DNA of 64,000 nt from contig CM034613.1 of assembly GCA_020091685.1 (NCBI GenBank), forward strand, positions 23,980,856 to 24,044,855. Reading direction: 5' to 3'. This DNA is from Lutjanus erythropterus. Its lineage: Eukaryota; Chordata; Actinopteri; Lutjaniformes; Lutjanidae. The notes beneath the pieces are model-generated. The model did not search any database. It was not told where the DNA came from and saw only the letters and a list, made by a program, of their open reading frames with translations. Of this stretch, positions 43,683-56,300 are shown one piece after another. Position 1 is the first letter of the stretch, and each line of letters starts with the position of its first letter. The translations under genes were made by a program, and so were the position numbers.

Positions 43683-44684
43683 GTAACAGAGCCTGACTGT
43701 TAGCAGCTTTGTGTTCCCAACACGGGGTCCGAGGACCTCCAGAGGCCCACAGCACAATGAGACATGGATAAAAATTAATATTATTTCACTGTCTGGTGGC
43801 TTATCATTGAGAAAAAGGCCCGAGCTTTGTTAAAACATAGCTGTTTACCACTATAACCATTGTTTACATTCAGCTTTATCATACATGTCAACAGCATCCT
43901 CTTGCTGTCACTCAAGACTTAATGCTATCAATGTAATATTTCTAGAGGTGCAACGATTAATCGATTAAAAAAAATAGTTGCCAACCATTTTGATTATTGA
44001 TCAATAGTTTTAGTCATTCACTGTCAAACATTTGCTGGTTCCAGCTTGTTAAATGTGAGCATTTGCTGCTTTTCTTTGTCATTTATGACTATAAATGAAG
44101 AGTCTTTAGGTTTTGGACTGTTGGTTTGATTAAAAGAAGAAGCATTTTGAAGTTTTGGATTTTGGGAAATTGTGATGATGAATGTGATTTTCACATTTTT
44201 TGACATTTATACACTAAACAATTAATTGCGAAAATAATCAGCAAATTATTTGATTTTGAGTTTTTAGTTGAAGCCCTCAACATTTAATGATTTTTAGTGG
44301 AGCTACAATTAACTTTTAAAATCTTTTATTTATATCCTCAGTTTTCCCTGGAAAAACAAATAATGATGTACCAATTTCTATGTCTGAGAAATTTCTAATA
44401 TTGTTCAAGAAGTCAACAGTGAGAAGATTTTTTTTTTTAATTCTAATTATTTTTTTAACGTAAGCACACATTTTTGATAGTAATCCTTAAATTTGGTTAA
44501 TCAACAATTGTGACCAAGGTATTTCCTGTGTTGGACATTTTATGGCGGAAAAATACATTTTGTTTTTGCTTTGATACAGTGACTTAGTTTATGGATTATT
44601 TTAAGCATATTTTTTTAAATGTCTATAATTCACTCGTATGTCAACAGATAATAAACACACACACTCTGTCTCCTTCTCATCCAG
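43683..44684 (+). other. cnpy3 intron 1, with an hAT-like repeat
   Basis: This 1-kb intron is largely occupied by a degenerate non-autonomous element at 43944-44277. The remainder is AT-rich. Confidence 0.8.
43944..44277. mobile_element. hAT-like non-autonomous element in cnpy3 intron 1
   Basis: The left end AGAGGTGCAACGATTAATCG and the right end, read in reverse as AGGGCTTCAACTAAAAACTC, form imperfect TIRs. The inside contains TGATTATTGATCAATAG, TTAAATGTGAGCATTTGCTG and ATTGCGAAAATAATCAGC, characteristic of the fish family with TIRs near GCTGCAACTAACGATTA. Confidence 0.7.
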
Positions 44685-44808
44685 TGTGTAAGTTTGTCAG
44701 CATCGAGTTGAAGTTGGCGTTTGAGGAGACAGGGAAGACTAAAGAAGTCATCGACAGGAACTACCGCATAGACAGCAAGGGAGCGCCGCCAGTCAAATAC
44801 GTCAACTC
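44685..44808 (+). CDS. cnpy3: cnpy3 exon 2
   Basis: The acceptor is atccag and the donor gtaagt begins at 44809. The exon begins with VCKFVSIELKLAFEETGKTK, in which the Cys completes the KCEVCK pair seen in all canopy proteins. Human CNPY3 has VCKYVAVELKSAFEETGKTK. The phases fit exons 1 and 3: one base carried in, two bases carried out. Confidence 0.94.
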
Positions 44809-46696
44809 GTAAGTGTGTGTGTGTGTGCAGTGGTGATTTTACATCATTTCGCAGTAGAAACTAAACCTCTATCCTGCTGTGTGTGGAAGGACAGAGTCTG
44901 CTGGGATGATTCTGGATCTTTCTCTGTCTCACAGCGGCAGCAGGGGACAGGAACTTGGTCAGGTCTCAGTTCCTGTGGAGGAACTTATTATAGAACAGGG
45001 AAGCTGCTGAACTGATGTTGGTGGTGGATGTGTGATAACGGAGCTCAGTGTCGTCTTTGAGCCTTAAAAAAGTCTTGAAGGGATAGTTCACCCAAAAATG
45101 GAAATTCAGTCATTATCTACTCAGCCTCACGCTGACTGAAGGTCAGGTTTAGTTTTTTTAGTCCACAAAACACTGCTGGAGTTTCACAGGAAAACGGTGC
45201 TGCAGAATCTCTCAAACAATATAAGTGAATGGTGGCAAAGTGTTTATTTACTTTGATAGGAGGAAGTATACTTTATTACATTCATTATTATTACTGCAAT
45301 GAAAATGTTGTCTTTGGTTGAGGTGGAGCTTTTTTGCACTTATTTTGTATAGGACTGCAACTCGTGATTCATTTTCATAATGAATTCATCTGCCAGTTTT
45401 TTTTTTTACATGAATTCGTTGATCTGAAAATATTAATAAATGTTGTCACAATGACCAGGAGACTAAAGTGACACCACTGTTTGTTTTGTCCCAACATCAG
45501 TCCAAATCTTAACATTATTAAGAATAAATTAAAGTTATTTAAGTAATTTAAAGGAAGTCGTCACAGCAGTTTTCTGGTTGATCGAAAAATGATTTGTCTG
45601 GTAAATTTGCAGCCACTGGTAGAAACCAGCGGCTGCACACACACGTTCTCGCTCTTGCCTGTGATGAGAGCTACTTGACAGCAGTCAACCAGAACACTTT
45701 CACTGGAGAAACTTTATGAAACTATATTTGCAGTAACTGCTTCTGCCTTTTGAGCAACAGATGGAAACTCAGCTTACCTTTGACAATCCCAGAGCCAAAC
45801 TGTCATCATCCCTCAAACACTTGAAGCAATAAGGAACAGAGGGCTTGGATCAAGTCAGTTTTCTTTATGTAGAACCAAAATAACAAATCACAATGTGGGG
45901 CTTTACAATCTGTGTATGACTCCCTCCGTTCTTAGACCCTCGATTCGGTTAAGGATAAACTCCCCTGAAAAAAGAGAGGCTGGGAATCCTTGAAAACTAA
46001 ATGAAGGCAAGATGTAGAGCTGTATGTAAGACATTTTACCACGTGTTTGAACTTAATTTGCAAAAAGAAGATTATTTCTTGCAGAGCGTTTTTATTGGTT
46101 TAAACATGACTGGAGGTGGACTTTAAGGTATTTATTTGTGTGACGTTTTTAGCTCCAGGCTCTTCCTTAGACTGCTTCTCATATGTACAGAGTCGCCATC
46201 TTAACTACCCACAATTCATCTCACATCCACCACATGATGCACATCACTTAGGTATAACAAAACCCATCAGAAAAATCCTTTCAAAAGAATATATATATAC
46301 CTATATTCATGGTGCATATCCACCAGTCTTTAGAAAAATGTAGATCTATAGATTTTGATCAGATTATGAAAAATGAAGAACAGTGATCCAGGAGGATGTT
46401 GAACAACCTCAGGTGCCACCAGTGGCGCCTGAGCCAAACAATCACCTCTCTAACGTGAAGATCTAGAGGAAAACAGGCTACACAAAGAAGGAAAGAGAAA
46501 CTCACGTAGCTTGGAAGCATGTGGGAACAGAAACAAAGGGTTAGAGACAACGCAGCTGTTATTAGAAAGATTAGAGTTTTATTCTCGCTGGCAGGACAAA
46601 TATGGACTCTAAGTACTGGAGTTAAGGTCTGACAAGTTTGAAATGTGAAACCTGCAGATATCCTGATCCCTCTCTCCCTCTTTTCTTTTTCCACAG
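44809..46696 (+). other. cnpy3 intron 2, with an hAT-like repeat
   Basis: This intron starts with a short TG tract at the donor (44813-44827) and contains another member of the hAT-like family at about 45351-45616. No coding signal is recognised. Confidence 0.8.
45351..45616. mobile_element. hAT-like non-autonomous element in cnpy3 intron 2
   Basis: The left end AGGACTGCAACTCGTGATTC and the right end, in reverse AGTGGCTGCAAATTTACC, share an AG..CTGCAA core. The inside has GAATTCATCTGCCAG and GATCGAAAAATGATTTGTCTG, as in the same family. Boundaries are good to about 10 bases. Confidence 0.6.
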
Positions 46697-46793
46697 AGAC
46701 CTGAGATTCATCGAGGTTGTAGAGAATGTGTGTCAGAGGCTGCTGGAGTACAATCTGCACAAAGAGAGAACTGGTAGTAACCGCTTTGCCAAG
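46697..46793 (+). CDS. cnpy3: cnpy3 exon 3
   Basis: The acceptor is ccacag and the donor is gtcagt. The exon completes a split Ser codon, then encodes 32 residues ([18 protein letters not shown] and [13 protein letters not shown]). The Cys of VENVC is the third conserved saposin-fold cysteine. The [13 protein letters not shown] peptide is identical to human CNPY3 and differs from CNPY4 (VHAERKGSLRYAK), which settles the paralogue. A 37-bp TG tract starts seven bases after the donor. Confidence 0.95.
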
Positions 46794-46797
46794 GTCA

Positions 46798-46840
<43 letters not shown>

Positions 46841-48162
46841 AGTCTACAGACATGTGGTGCTGTCATTTTATGTGCCTGTTGTGTAGTTTCTGCAGTGTGA
46901 GGTCATGTTTTCAAGTTGCTTTAATAGATGTCAGCACTGTTCAGTTTAAAATTATATGATTTATTCATGATTTTATAAGTCGGAGAAAATCAATGAGTCG
47001 GTGTACGTTAAACTGTGTGGAGGCCAAAGAACCACCCGACGCAAAGTGACTTCAAATGTTTAACACACACCTACAAGTTGATGATCCAGTGGTCATTTGC
47101 CAACAATATAAAATAAAAACATTCACAGATTTTTTTTTTGTGAAAGTTTTGGACTCATAATCGAAAGTTATGAAACAAGAGCTTACTGTTGTCATGACCA
47201 AGAATAATTCTAGTCCCTTTTACAACCAAACTCAGCTGGGCCGCTGCAGTTGATAAAGAGTAAACACTGTTTCTGAACTAGAAGCGATGCAAACGAACAT
47301 CTGTCCACAGATACGGGTGATGTTGCAGCAGAGCAGTCGAGATTCCTCCCTCCGTAGATGAGTAAATTAGGTGTCTGAGTTATTTATTCATAACTCCCAA
47401 AACATTTCCTGTCTGCCAATCAGAAAAGAGTAATCACCCAGACCACGGTATAAAACGCACTTAATCAATAGAATAACTTGGGAACAATGTTAAATCTGTC
47501 ATTATTATCTTTGAATTAATAATTAATCAAATGACGACCTGTAACAGGGTTGTTTGTAGTGATAAACTCACAGAGACTTGTCCCCAACTCTGCAGCTTTA
47601 CAAAGCTTTTGTGTTTTTTATGTCTTTCAGGTTTTTTTCTCTCACAGCTCTCATCAACTTAATTTGAATTATAATTAAGTACGTTCATCCGCTGTAATGT
47701 TCCAGACTGTTTAACTGACAAAATAAGTTTGTGTCCAGATTTAGATTCAGGAGGTGATCATGCAGAGCGACGTCTCTAAGAACGTGACATCTTCAAACCA
47801 CCGTGTCCCATGGTGCAGTGCACCTGCTTTAGCTTTTAAGTTTTTGTCTTGTTTTGTCAGCTGTCCAAGGAATAAAAATAATTTTTACATTTTTGCTGCG
47901 TTTTGGCCAGTGTGGCTTTTTGATCCGGACCAGTTTCTGTGTGATCACTATATTAACAATATATCTATCAAGATGAAAGTTATGTCAACACTTACACATT
48001 TGTCACACACTTGCAGCTGCATTAAAATAAGAGTCTTCCAGTGCTGCCAGGACTCCACATGAAAGCAGTTTGGAAATTACGAAACGCTTCATGGTGCAAG
48101 TTTTTGGAAAGTTTGACGGCACTCTTACATCTGTGTGTCTGTCTGTGTGTGTCTGTCTGCAG
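46794..48162 (+). other. cnpy3 intron 3
   Basis: The intron opens with a TG tract (46801-46837) and ends with a TG/TCTG-rich acceptor (48131-48160). The middle is AT-rich and I recognise nothing in it. Confidence 0.8.
46801..46837 (+). repeat. (TG)n tract just after cnpy3 exon 3 donor
   Basis: A 37-bp TG tract beginning seven bases into the intron. Confidence 0.97.
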
Positions 48163-48285
48163 GGCATGTCAGAGACGTTCTCCACCCTTCATGGTTTGGT
48201 GAATAAAGGAGTGAACGTGGTGATGGATATTCCCTACGAGCTCTGGAACGAGACTTCAGCAGAAGTGGCCGACCTGAAAAAACAG
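48163..48285 (+). CDS. cnpy3: cnpy3 exon 4
   Basis: This exon encodes 41 residues, phase 0 at both ends, with acceptor ctgcag and donor gtgctt. It begins [17 protein letters not shown] and ends [20 protein letters not shown] plus KQ. It is the most conserved part of CNPY3 and corresponds to the central helices of the canopy/saposin-like domain. An N-glycosylation sequon (NET) is present. Confidence 0.96.
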
Positions 48286-48389
48286 GTGCTTTCACGTTCT
48301 CTGAATTCACTGAAATGTCAAGAAAATCCCACATTCTGGTGAAATATTGTGGATTTTGCTTATTTATAATATTCATTGACACTGCTAAC

Positions 48390-48390
<1 letters not shown>

Positions 48391-48429
<39 letters not shown>
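48391..48429 (+). repeat. (TG)n tract abutting cnpy3 exon 5 acceptor
   Basis: A 39-bp TG tract followed directly by CAG and the exon. Confidence 0.97.
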
Positions 48430-48430
<1 letters not shown>

Positions 48431-48432
48431 AG

Positions 48433-48550
48433 TGTGATGTGCTGGTGGAGCAGTATGAGGAGGTGATTGAGGACTGGTACAAAGGAGGCCAGGAGGAGGA
48501 CCTGACCACTTATCTGTGTGAGAAACACGCACTCAAAGGACAGGACATGG
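48433..48550 (+). CDS. cnpy3: cnpy3 exon 5
   Basis: This exon encodes 39 codons plus one base. The donor gtaaga begins at 48551 and the acceptor gtcag directly follows a 39-bp TG tract. The exon begins [19 protein letters not shown] and carries the fourth and fifth conserved cysteines (QCDVL and YLCEKH). Human CNPY3 reads [16 protein letters not shown] here. Confidence 0.95.
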
Positions 48551-48781
48551 GTAAGACACGCACAAATACAAATAAATAGTCCTTGTTTTCTCAACATTTC
48601 CTCTTAAATCCCCCTCCGTTACTTAATCTTTTCTCGTCTCTTTCTCTCTTTTTTCTGCTTTTCATCGCCTTGCCTCCATTTGTCCTCCTTCCCCGTCTTC
48701 TGTTTGTCTTTTATTTTGCACCATTTTGCCTCCGTCCTCCCCATCTTTACATTTTTTTCCTCCTCATCTTTCTCTGTCCAG

Positions 48782-49083
48782 CCTGCCTGAGCGAGGAGTG
48801 GTCAAAGAGCCGTAAGAAGGGAGACCAGGCCGCCATCGCGGAGGACAAGAAGAAGAAGAAAAAGAAGAAGGGAGGGAAGAAGGCAAAAGGGAAGAGCGAG
48901 GAGGGAGAGGAGGGAGGAGACGGCAGCTCGGAGGGAGAGAAGACGACCAAGAAGAAGAAGGAGAAGAAAGTGAAGAAGAAGAAAAAGAGCAAAGCTCCAG
49001 TGGAGAAGATGGATGGAGGTGCGTCGTCGGACGAGGAGATCCAGCCACAGAGGCCTCTGTCAGGGCAGAAGACGGAGCTGTGA
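48782..49083 (+). CDS. cnpy3: cnpy3 exon 6 (basic tail, ER-retrieval-like C-terminus)
   Basis: The terminal coding exon ends at TGA 49081-49083. It supplies the sixth cysteine (ACLSEEW; human SCLAEQW), then a low-complexity tail. The tail has a run of eight lysines near its start, a Glu/Gly/Ser-rich middle, a second Lys-rich block, and an acidic stretch before the last four residues, KTEL. The full protein is 289 residues (human CNPY3 is 278). CNPY3 is an ER luminal co-chaperone that works with gp96/HSP90B1 to fold Toll-like receptors, and the KTEL end would suit KDEL-receptor retrieval. The basic tail is longer and more Lys-rich than the human one. Confidence 0.93.
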
Positions 49084-50470
49084 GACCCGCCTCCTGTCTG
49101 GACCTGCCTCAACTCTTAGTAAGAGCAAACTGCAGCTTCTTTAAATGTCTCCAGCTGTTGTCAAAACTGAGGTTTAACTCACTGAATTTGCTGAATCTGA
49201 TCTCGTACTGTTATATATGGTTTTAAAAGTCTTTATTCCAGTTTCTGGAGGTCAGAAACATGTTGCATTTGTCGCAGTTGTTAATAGGTTTTTCAAATTC
49301 AGATAAATCTTGGTGGGACTTGCAGGCACCCTTAAGAACTTTGTTAACCAGTTTATTACGGAAGGCGTTATTTTCATACTCTTGGCAATTGTTTCTATTG
49401 GTTATGATAGATTATATCCTCCAATTTAATTGCTAAATACAGTAGAGCCGAAACAACTCATTAATCATTTCATCAACAAAATTATACTATTTGAGTACGG
49501 ATTCAAGTCGAGATTAAATTAAAATGCCTTTTTAACTCTTTTAGATCACATACAAGGTCATACTATTTAATAATAACCTGCCATAAATAATAGTAGGTGT
49601 CACATATATAAATTCCAGTAAAAAAGAAGAAAGTTACTCAAACTTTAACTGATAAATTTATTATGGTTGACTTTAATGGGTGCTGCAGCCCCATCAGCAC
49701 CCCAACTTCCTGTGTCCACCAACCAATCAAACACTGGATTCCTCCTCTGTTAGACAGCTGCCTGTTGGGTCTTATGAAGCTGTACATCAACATACAGTGT
49801 AAATCTGTACCAGTGTCAGAGTACTTTGAATTTGGAGAACTTGACCCTCAGCAGAGCGCCATGTCTACGAGGGACAGTAGTTTTCTTCCTTTCTTTCTTC
49901 CTTTCTTTCTTTCTGTCTCATTTGGATGTTTATGTAGATTTGCAGCTTTCATATTGTGTGTCCTCATAATGTGAATTTGTATGTTTGCTTGTTTTTCTGC
50001 TGTTTTAAAAGTCTTGTTTACTGAAATATTCATCAATCTGAAAACTGGGACTTTTCAATAATTTGTTTTATTTGTGCTGCCTGAGACGGTTAAGAGTCTA
50101 CACTCTTTCTTGTCCCCTATGTTTTTTCTTTTTTTTTTCCCAGAAGTCTCAGATTCAGTGAATTTCCCCTTTAATGAGTAATGTCAGTGATTTGTGTTTC
50201 TGTAATTTGATTTTTATAATTTTTTCAGTTTAAATTTTTTGTGTTTGTGCTGTACAAAAGCTGCTATTTAAGGTGTGCGTGTTTGTGTGACTCCTGAGCT
50301 GATGAAGGTTTGTATGATGTTTTTGGCATCTGTGTGTGTGCGTGTGTGTGTTTTTACAGATTTTTATTCAGAGGTAAAATGCTGGCTGTGTTGTCTTGGA
50401 CTTGCTTTTTGAAACCATGAGCAGAGACACATCAGTGGATCAATAAACAGGTTTGAAAACTCTGGAAACG
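49084..50470 (+). other. cnpy3: cnpy3 3' UTR (probable)
   Basis: AT-rich sequence runs from the cnpy3 stop to the poly-A signal at 50442. It includes TTCC/TTTC repeats near 49888 and several TGTGT runs. No splice sites or coding signal are seen. Confidence 0.65.
50442..50447 (+). terminator. Candidate cnpy3 poly-A signal (AATAAA)
   Basis: ATCAATAAACAGG lies 1.36 kb after the cnpy3 stop and is the first canonical hexamer after the stop that I could find. It is a plausible end of the transcript. Confidence 0.55.
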
Positions 50471-52623
50471 CATCACAAATGACTCATCATTTCCAGGTTT
50501 AAAACGTTTTTAAATGGATATTTTTTACATTTATTAAAGATAATACACTACCAATAAATTGTCCTTTGGTGTATTTGCAATAGCTGGCAGTCAAATAAGC
50601 AGGTGGTTGAATTGTGCACTTTAAACCACTAGAGGGAGGCAAAGTTGTAAACTAGCAAAAACTTTTTTTTTATTATTATTATTTTGCAGTGGTGATGGTT
50701 GTTCAAAAGAAGATGTCTTAATCATTTCAATCAGGGTGAATTTATATTTTTAATAACATACTTTTCAAATCTGAAGTAACAGTCAGTAACATCATTATAC
50801 AGAACTGATCTTTACTCAGAAAGATCTATCCACAGCCTAAAGGAGTAACAGAATAAAAAAAAAAAACCCAAGCATTTTTTTTGTTTATGAAAATGTAGCT
50901 TATTTTGTTTTTGCAGTTTGTACACAGAGCAGAGGATATGCACATAACCACAGGCCAGTTATCTGGGTTTACAACACCAATTCAACAATTACGCTCATTT
51001 TGAGTATTGTAAAAATTAAGCGAAAACTGCTTATAATCTCCGTTTGAAATCAAAAATCCATTACATTTAAAAAATGTGTTTTTTGTTTTTATAGTTGTAT
51101 AGTTTTTATTTTATTTTATTTTATTTTTGTGGTGAATCTGCAGGTGTTAAATGCATAATTATTGTTGAACCGCAGGCTCAGCAACCGTAAATAGGGGGCG
51201 GGGCTTAGGGTCGGAGGTGAGCGGTTATCTGTCAATCACTGCTCAGCTGCGAAGAGAGTAATGGTAAACTAAAGCTATTTTAGCTGCTTCTAATGGAGCT
51301 AAAAATTTATGGCAAAGCTTTTATCAAGATCGTAACACAATTATGTCGCAAGAAGGAGAAGAAGAAATTATGTGGACGTTTTCAAAGACACTTGTTCCCG
51401 GGCTTCTGTTCCGAAATAGCTCGCTAGCATGGCTACCAGTTTTGCTAACGCTAGCCCGAACAACGTGCGCCATCAGCGTTAGTTCCGAGTTTCTGTCTTT
51501 TTTTTTTTTTTTTTTACCCCCTTCATGTCGGTTTATAAACACATCACACAGAAGAGGGACTGAGGTAACTTACGGACCGTCTGCCTCAGTGACATGTTGT
51601 TGTTGTTTTTTTCTGAGGTTGAATAATGTTCTGGGTCTCTTCTTAAAACTGGCGTCAGTGCAGGACTGGTGACTGATAGTGAATCAGTGGATTATCGGTG
51701 CCATTGAGCTGGATGCCAACTGCCTTAAAACTAAAAGAAGAAGCAGACGTTGACTGTCCGTGCCGTGCAGCCACTAAAGGTAAGATATTTAAGCTGTTTT
51801 TGGGGGCATATTTCACTTAAACACAATAGTTCGGACACGATTCGTCACTGATGAGAAAAAATGTTCAGACATTTACTTTGCCTGAGTAGTGCTAAAAAAT
51901 ACAGAGGTAAAAACAATGCATTTAAAATCTTTATGTTATCTATGCTTAAGTAGGATCATATGAAATACCAAGGAATCAAAGTCAATAAGTGAGCTGCACA
52001 ATAAAATGCAAGTTGTAAAAGTACTCTTTGTACAAAATAATTTTAGGAAAAAACAGTTATATTATTTGGCTAATTTCAGTTACTATATATACTATATACT
52101 ATAACTGCCAGGTAGCTTAATCTATAGCAATATATCTAATAAGTTATTAGACCATGGTATGTATAGTTAAATATTTCCTTGCAAAACGTTGTGGAGTAAC
52201 ATTAAAAGCATAAAGTACCACAAAGTGGAAATCAGGGCCGTACAATATGAAAAAAAAGTCATATAGGATTTTTTGAAGTTGCAAAATGCAGTACTGTTAG
52301 TGGGAATGATTATTTGCATTCCTATTCAATTTAAATTTTTACTGGGAAAAAGAAAAATAGGTCAGTCTATGTATGCAGCAGTACAGTACTTCATTATAAT
52401 GTTGTTTTCGCACATATTTTTTGTTTTTCAAAAAAATGTGATTTAGTTCTGGCTCTCACCATATGTTTGTATTAATATATGAAAATCCATTCAGTTTTGA
52501 TGAATGATATATTAATAGTTCTTGCTATAATATTTTGCTCTCCCCTTGTTGGGACTTTGTTGTCTGAGTCTGAACAGTGTTATGAAGGGCAGTTTTCTGA
52601 TGTTGTTGTTTGTTGTCTTGTAA

Positions 52624-52813
52624 AGCTGCACTGATTCGTTGGTTAATAGATTATTAAATTAACCACCATCTATTTTGAGTAATTTTTTTAGAAAAAAGTC
52701 AAAATTTTCTGATTTTAGCCTCTTAAATGTGAATCTTTCTTTCCTCCTGTGACAGTAACTGAATGTCATAGGTTTTGGGAAACACTGATCACAATTTTTC
52801 ACCATTTTCTTTT
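52624..52813. repeat. hAT-like element, truncated
   Basis: Starts AGCTGCACTGATTCGTTGG and contains AAAAAAGTCAAAATTTTCTG, CTCTTAAATGTGAATCTTTC and GGTTTTGGGAAACACTGATC, shared with the family above. The right terminal repeat is not visible. Confidence 0.6.
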
Positions 52814-53043
52814 ACGCCCAATGACAACAATGATGATGATGATGACAGTGATGATGCTGAGGTTGATGGTTAGCCTTGTCAATATGAGCAGACCAGGTAG
52901 TTCAGTGCAGTACCTCAACAGACCTGTAGGTGTCAGCCCATCATTGACTGTAACAGCAGTTTCTGGTTCACCTTCCACTGAACTGACCAACAGCCAAATC
53001 CACTTAAGCTGAGACAAAATGAAATGGCCTCTCTGTACAGTGT

Positions 53044-53306
53044 GTGTGCGTGTGTGTGTGTGTGTGTGTTTCTAAGGTGAATTCAATCCATCAGCCTTTT
53101 TCTCCTCTTAACTATCAAATCCACACAGTTTTAGATTTGTGTGTGTGTGTGTACATGAGTGTTTCATGGTTGAAGTGTAGTACCAGTTATCTCTTGACAG
53201 ATTTGTGTGTGTGTTCATACAGTAAGTTGAATTTATCCATCTTTAAAATCTGTATTTTGTCTGAATATGTGTGGATGTTGCCTGTGTGTGCGTGTGAGCA
53301 CAAACG

Positions 53307-53342
<36 letters not shown>
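53044..53342 (+). repeat. Several GT tracts
   Basis: GT runs at about 53050-53069, 53137-53152 and 53306-53342, with GT-rich sequence between. Confidence 0.9.
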
Positions 53343-53348
<6 letters not shown>

Positions 53349-56300
53349 TTGGATGTGTTTATTTGTTGAATAATTCACAGCTGGGTGTTTATAGAAGACT
53401 CTGTGGCCTCAGAGCTCCAATAACACAGGACAAATATTGTGACACACACACAACGCACACACACATTCTCTCTTTATCAGCCGGTCCAGGGTTGACAGTT
53501 TATTTGGACACTGTGGACGGTGGAAATGGAATGTACCAGATGTGGACAAGCACACGCACACGAGCACACACATTTATGTTACCTATGGAGACCCTTCAGT
53601 GGCCCCATATGTTGCATATCTTCATCTTTTTTCATCCCTGTGAGGACACTGGGTTCACACACACACCAGTACACACACATACACACACGGTGACAGTGTT
53701 GTGTTTGGTGGTGGGTTGGTGATGGAACAGAGAGAAACAGTCTCCTCTAATCTGGAGAAAATGAAACAGACGTTTGAATGGAAATATTGATTCTTCCTCC
53801 CATTTCAATCTTCATCTGGTATTATCTGTCCCACCGCTTGCAGTGTGTGTGTGTGTGAGTGTGTGCGTAATATACAAGCTCACCTTTCTTTCTGTCTCTC
53901 ACACGCCCTCTGAAATGATTTTCTGTCCCATGGAACAAGTACACAGTAACTAGTAAATTATATATATGTACAACTATAAAATGCTACAGACCTGCTACAG
54001 TATGTGTCTACACAGTGAAGTATATTTAGGGGAGAGGGGGTGAACCGGTCTGAATGAACAACTACATGACTGTTGAAATTATCTGTAAAGCTACTGGATT
54101 AAAAACTATTAAAAAAAACAAATTCTGCTGCAGAATAAACAAAGCCATCATCATTAAAACAGAGCATAAACTCTAGGCCAAAAGGCATCATAACATCCAA
54201 CTAGAGCTGAATGTTAAAATAGTGATTTCCAAAGTGTGGGCTGCACCCCGCTGGTGGGCTTTGAGAGGTAATTAAATATAAATTTCAATTTCAATTTTGT
54301 AAATGTGAAATTACCATAAAATATTGATTTTAAAAAGTAAACAGAACTAATAAAACAAAGCCAAAAATTACGTTATTCTTCATTTTTCTGACCTAGTTTA
54401 ACACGTATTACGTTTGTTTCATGTCATAATTTGAGAAACATTGGTCTCCCCATCAGATCTTACACTGTTGTAGGCAGCTATTAGCCTACATCTTGCTTCA
54501 GTGGATGTTTCCATTGCACTTTGTCTCATTTTGTTTTTATCAATTTAAAAAAAAAAACTGAATGCAAGTGCAGAATTTGAGCTGAAGTCGAAAAGTTTGT
54601 TTATGTGCAAATGCATATATGCACATACAGAAATATGTGACTGGAAACCCACGTTGTGATAGAAAATGTTACCAATATAGAAGAAGAAGAGAAGAAGAAT
54701 TCTTACTAGGGATGCACCAATCAACTGGCCAGAGACTGGAACATCATCAGATCATGTGAAATCATTTCCCGTGAGATGATCTCGCAAGATCACATTCCCT
54801 CTATTCATAATCTTAATATAAAACTATAATAAGGCCTGGCCGTAACCTGGAGGAGTTTGGAGAAAATGTAAAATAGTTTTTAATGAATATTTAATAGTCA
54901 TTATGTTTTTATGAACATCCAGCTTAATTTTTACAAGAAAAGTTGCAAAAATGTTTGTCAAAGCTGTCAGTTATAGTTCTTAGACTAAAAATCGGAATCG
55001 GCAGGTCAGACCCTTAAAAACATGAGAAATCGGAATTGGCCAAGAAAATTGAAATCCGTGCATCTCTAAATTCTAAAAGTTCTAAATGTTTCACATAGTG
55101 TATATACTGTATGCACTATAAATGGATCCACTTACAGGTTTTTGGCTTTCCAGCAACAGTTACGATCATTATCTGTCCCTTGCTGACAACTTTGTTGTGT
55201 ACTAAAGACAAACCCGACAGTGCATCTGTATTTAATGAGGCGTCATCCTCAACCCAGTCATTTCTTTTCTGCAAGACACAATTGTTTTTTTGCGCTTCAA
55301 CTCATATGTTGTTGTTTTATAATTTACCGCAGATGTAGTAACGCAGCTTGCAAAGCAATGTCTGGAAAATTATTTAAATGAAATTACTTTTTTTCCCTTC
55401 TATTTTTTTAAGCACTGACCTGGCTGGTCAACTGGCTTACTGTATTTACTGTCCTGTAGTGACTTTTTACTGGCCATCGGCCATCAGGCAGTCCTTGCTG
55501 TTGGGTGATGTAGGTTATGTATAAATTTACTGAAGATTGGAGGGACTTGGAGAAGTGGTGCCAAATCTGCACAGCAAAAAATCCATATCACACAAAAATT
55601 GTGGAATTTATTCATCCTTGAAGTAGTATGGTAAAAACAAGTGTTTGGTCCAGTTCTGTATCAGTAACTTTAAAAAACACCAAATACTGTATAAATCTGT
55701 AGAATTTCATGAGATATTTTGCAATTAAATCCCTGCATTTTCCTGTAAAAGTGTCAATGATTACAGTGAAGATAAATTTTTTGGAATTTATTTCTTTAAG
55801 TGACTACTACAGTAGCACCCAGTTAACAAGCAATCCGATTCATAAACATGATAGTTTTAGCTTCATATAGTGCTCAAGTCGGTCATAATGATTATGTGGG
55901 ATGTTGATCCACCAACTACTTCAAAGTTGTTCACATCAACACTTTGAAGCTGCAGCAACAAAATGTCATCCTGCTCCCAGCTTCCTCTGATCTGACCCGA
56001 ACGTGACACTAAGAAACAAGACCGTGAAAAGAAAAAAAGAGGTGATGGAAATTACTAGAGAGCGGGAAAACATTTGAGACCAAGAGAGTAAAATGAAGAA
56101 GAACGAGATATGTGTGGAGGAAAAAGAGGAGATTTGTAACCCTTGATGACCTGGAAAAACAAACACCATCATGTCTGGAGCTGCAGAGGTTAAGATTAAA
56201 TCTTTCTCTGGTTGTGCGTTAACTGTAATCCATTTTCCTCTATTTTGTTTGGCGGTGGTGTGTTGTGTTTCCATGTCGGCAGGTTAAACAACAGACAATC

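Noticed and set aside
46359-46760. 133-codon minus-strand frame opposite cnpy3 exon 3
   Set aside because: Antisense shadow. The sense strand has strong homology and correct splice sites.
43577-49083. Assignment to CNPY4 instead of CNPY3
   Set aside because: [22 protein letters not shown] and [16 protein letters not shown] match CNPY3 and differ from CNPY4.
48747-49112. Phe/Ser/Pro-rich minus-strand frames opposite cnpy3 exon 6
   Set aside because: Mirror of the poly-lysine coding strand.
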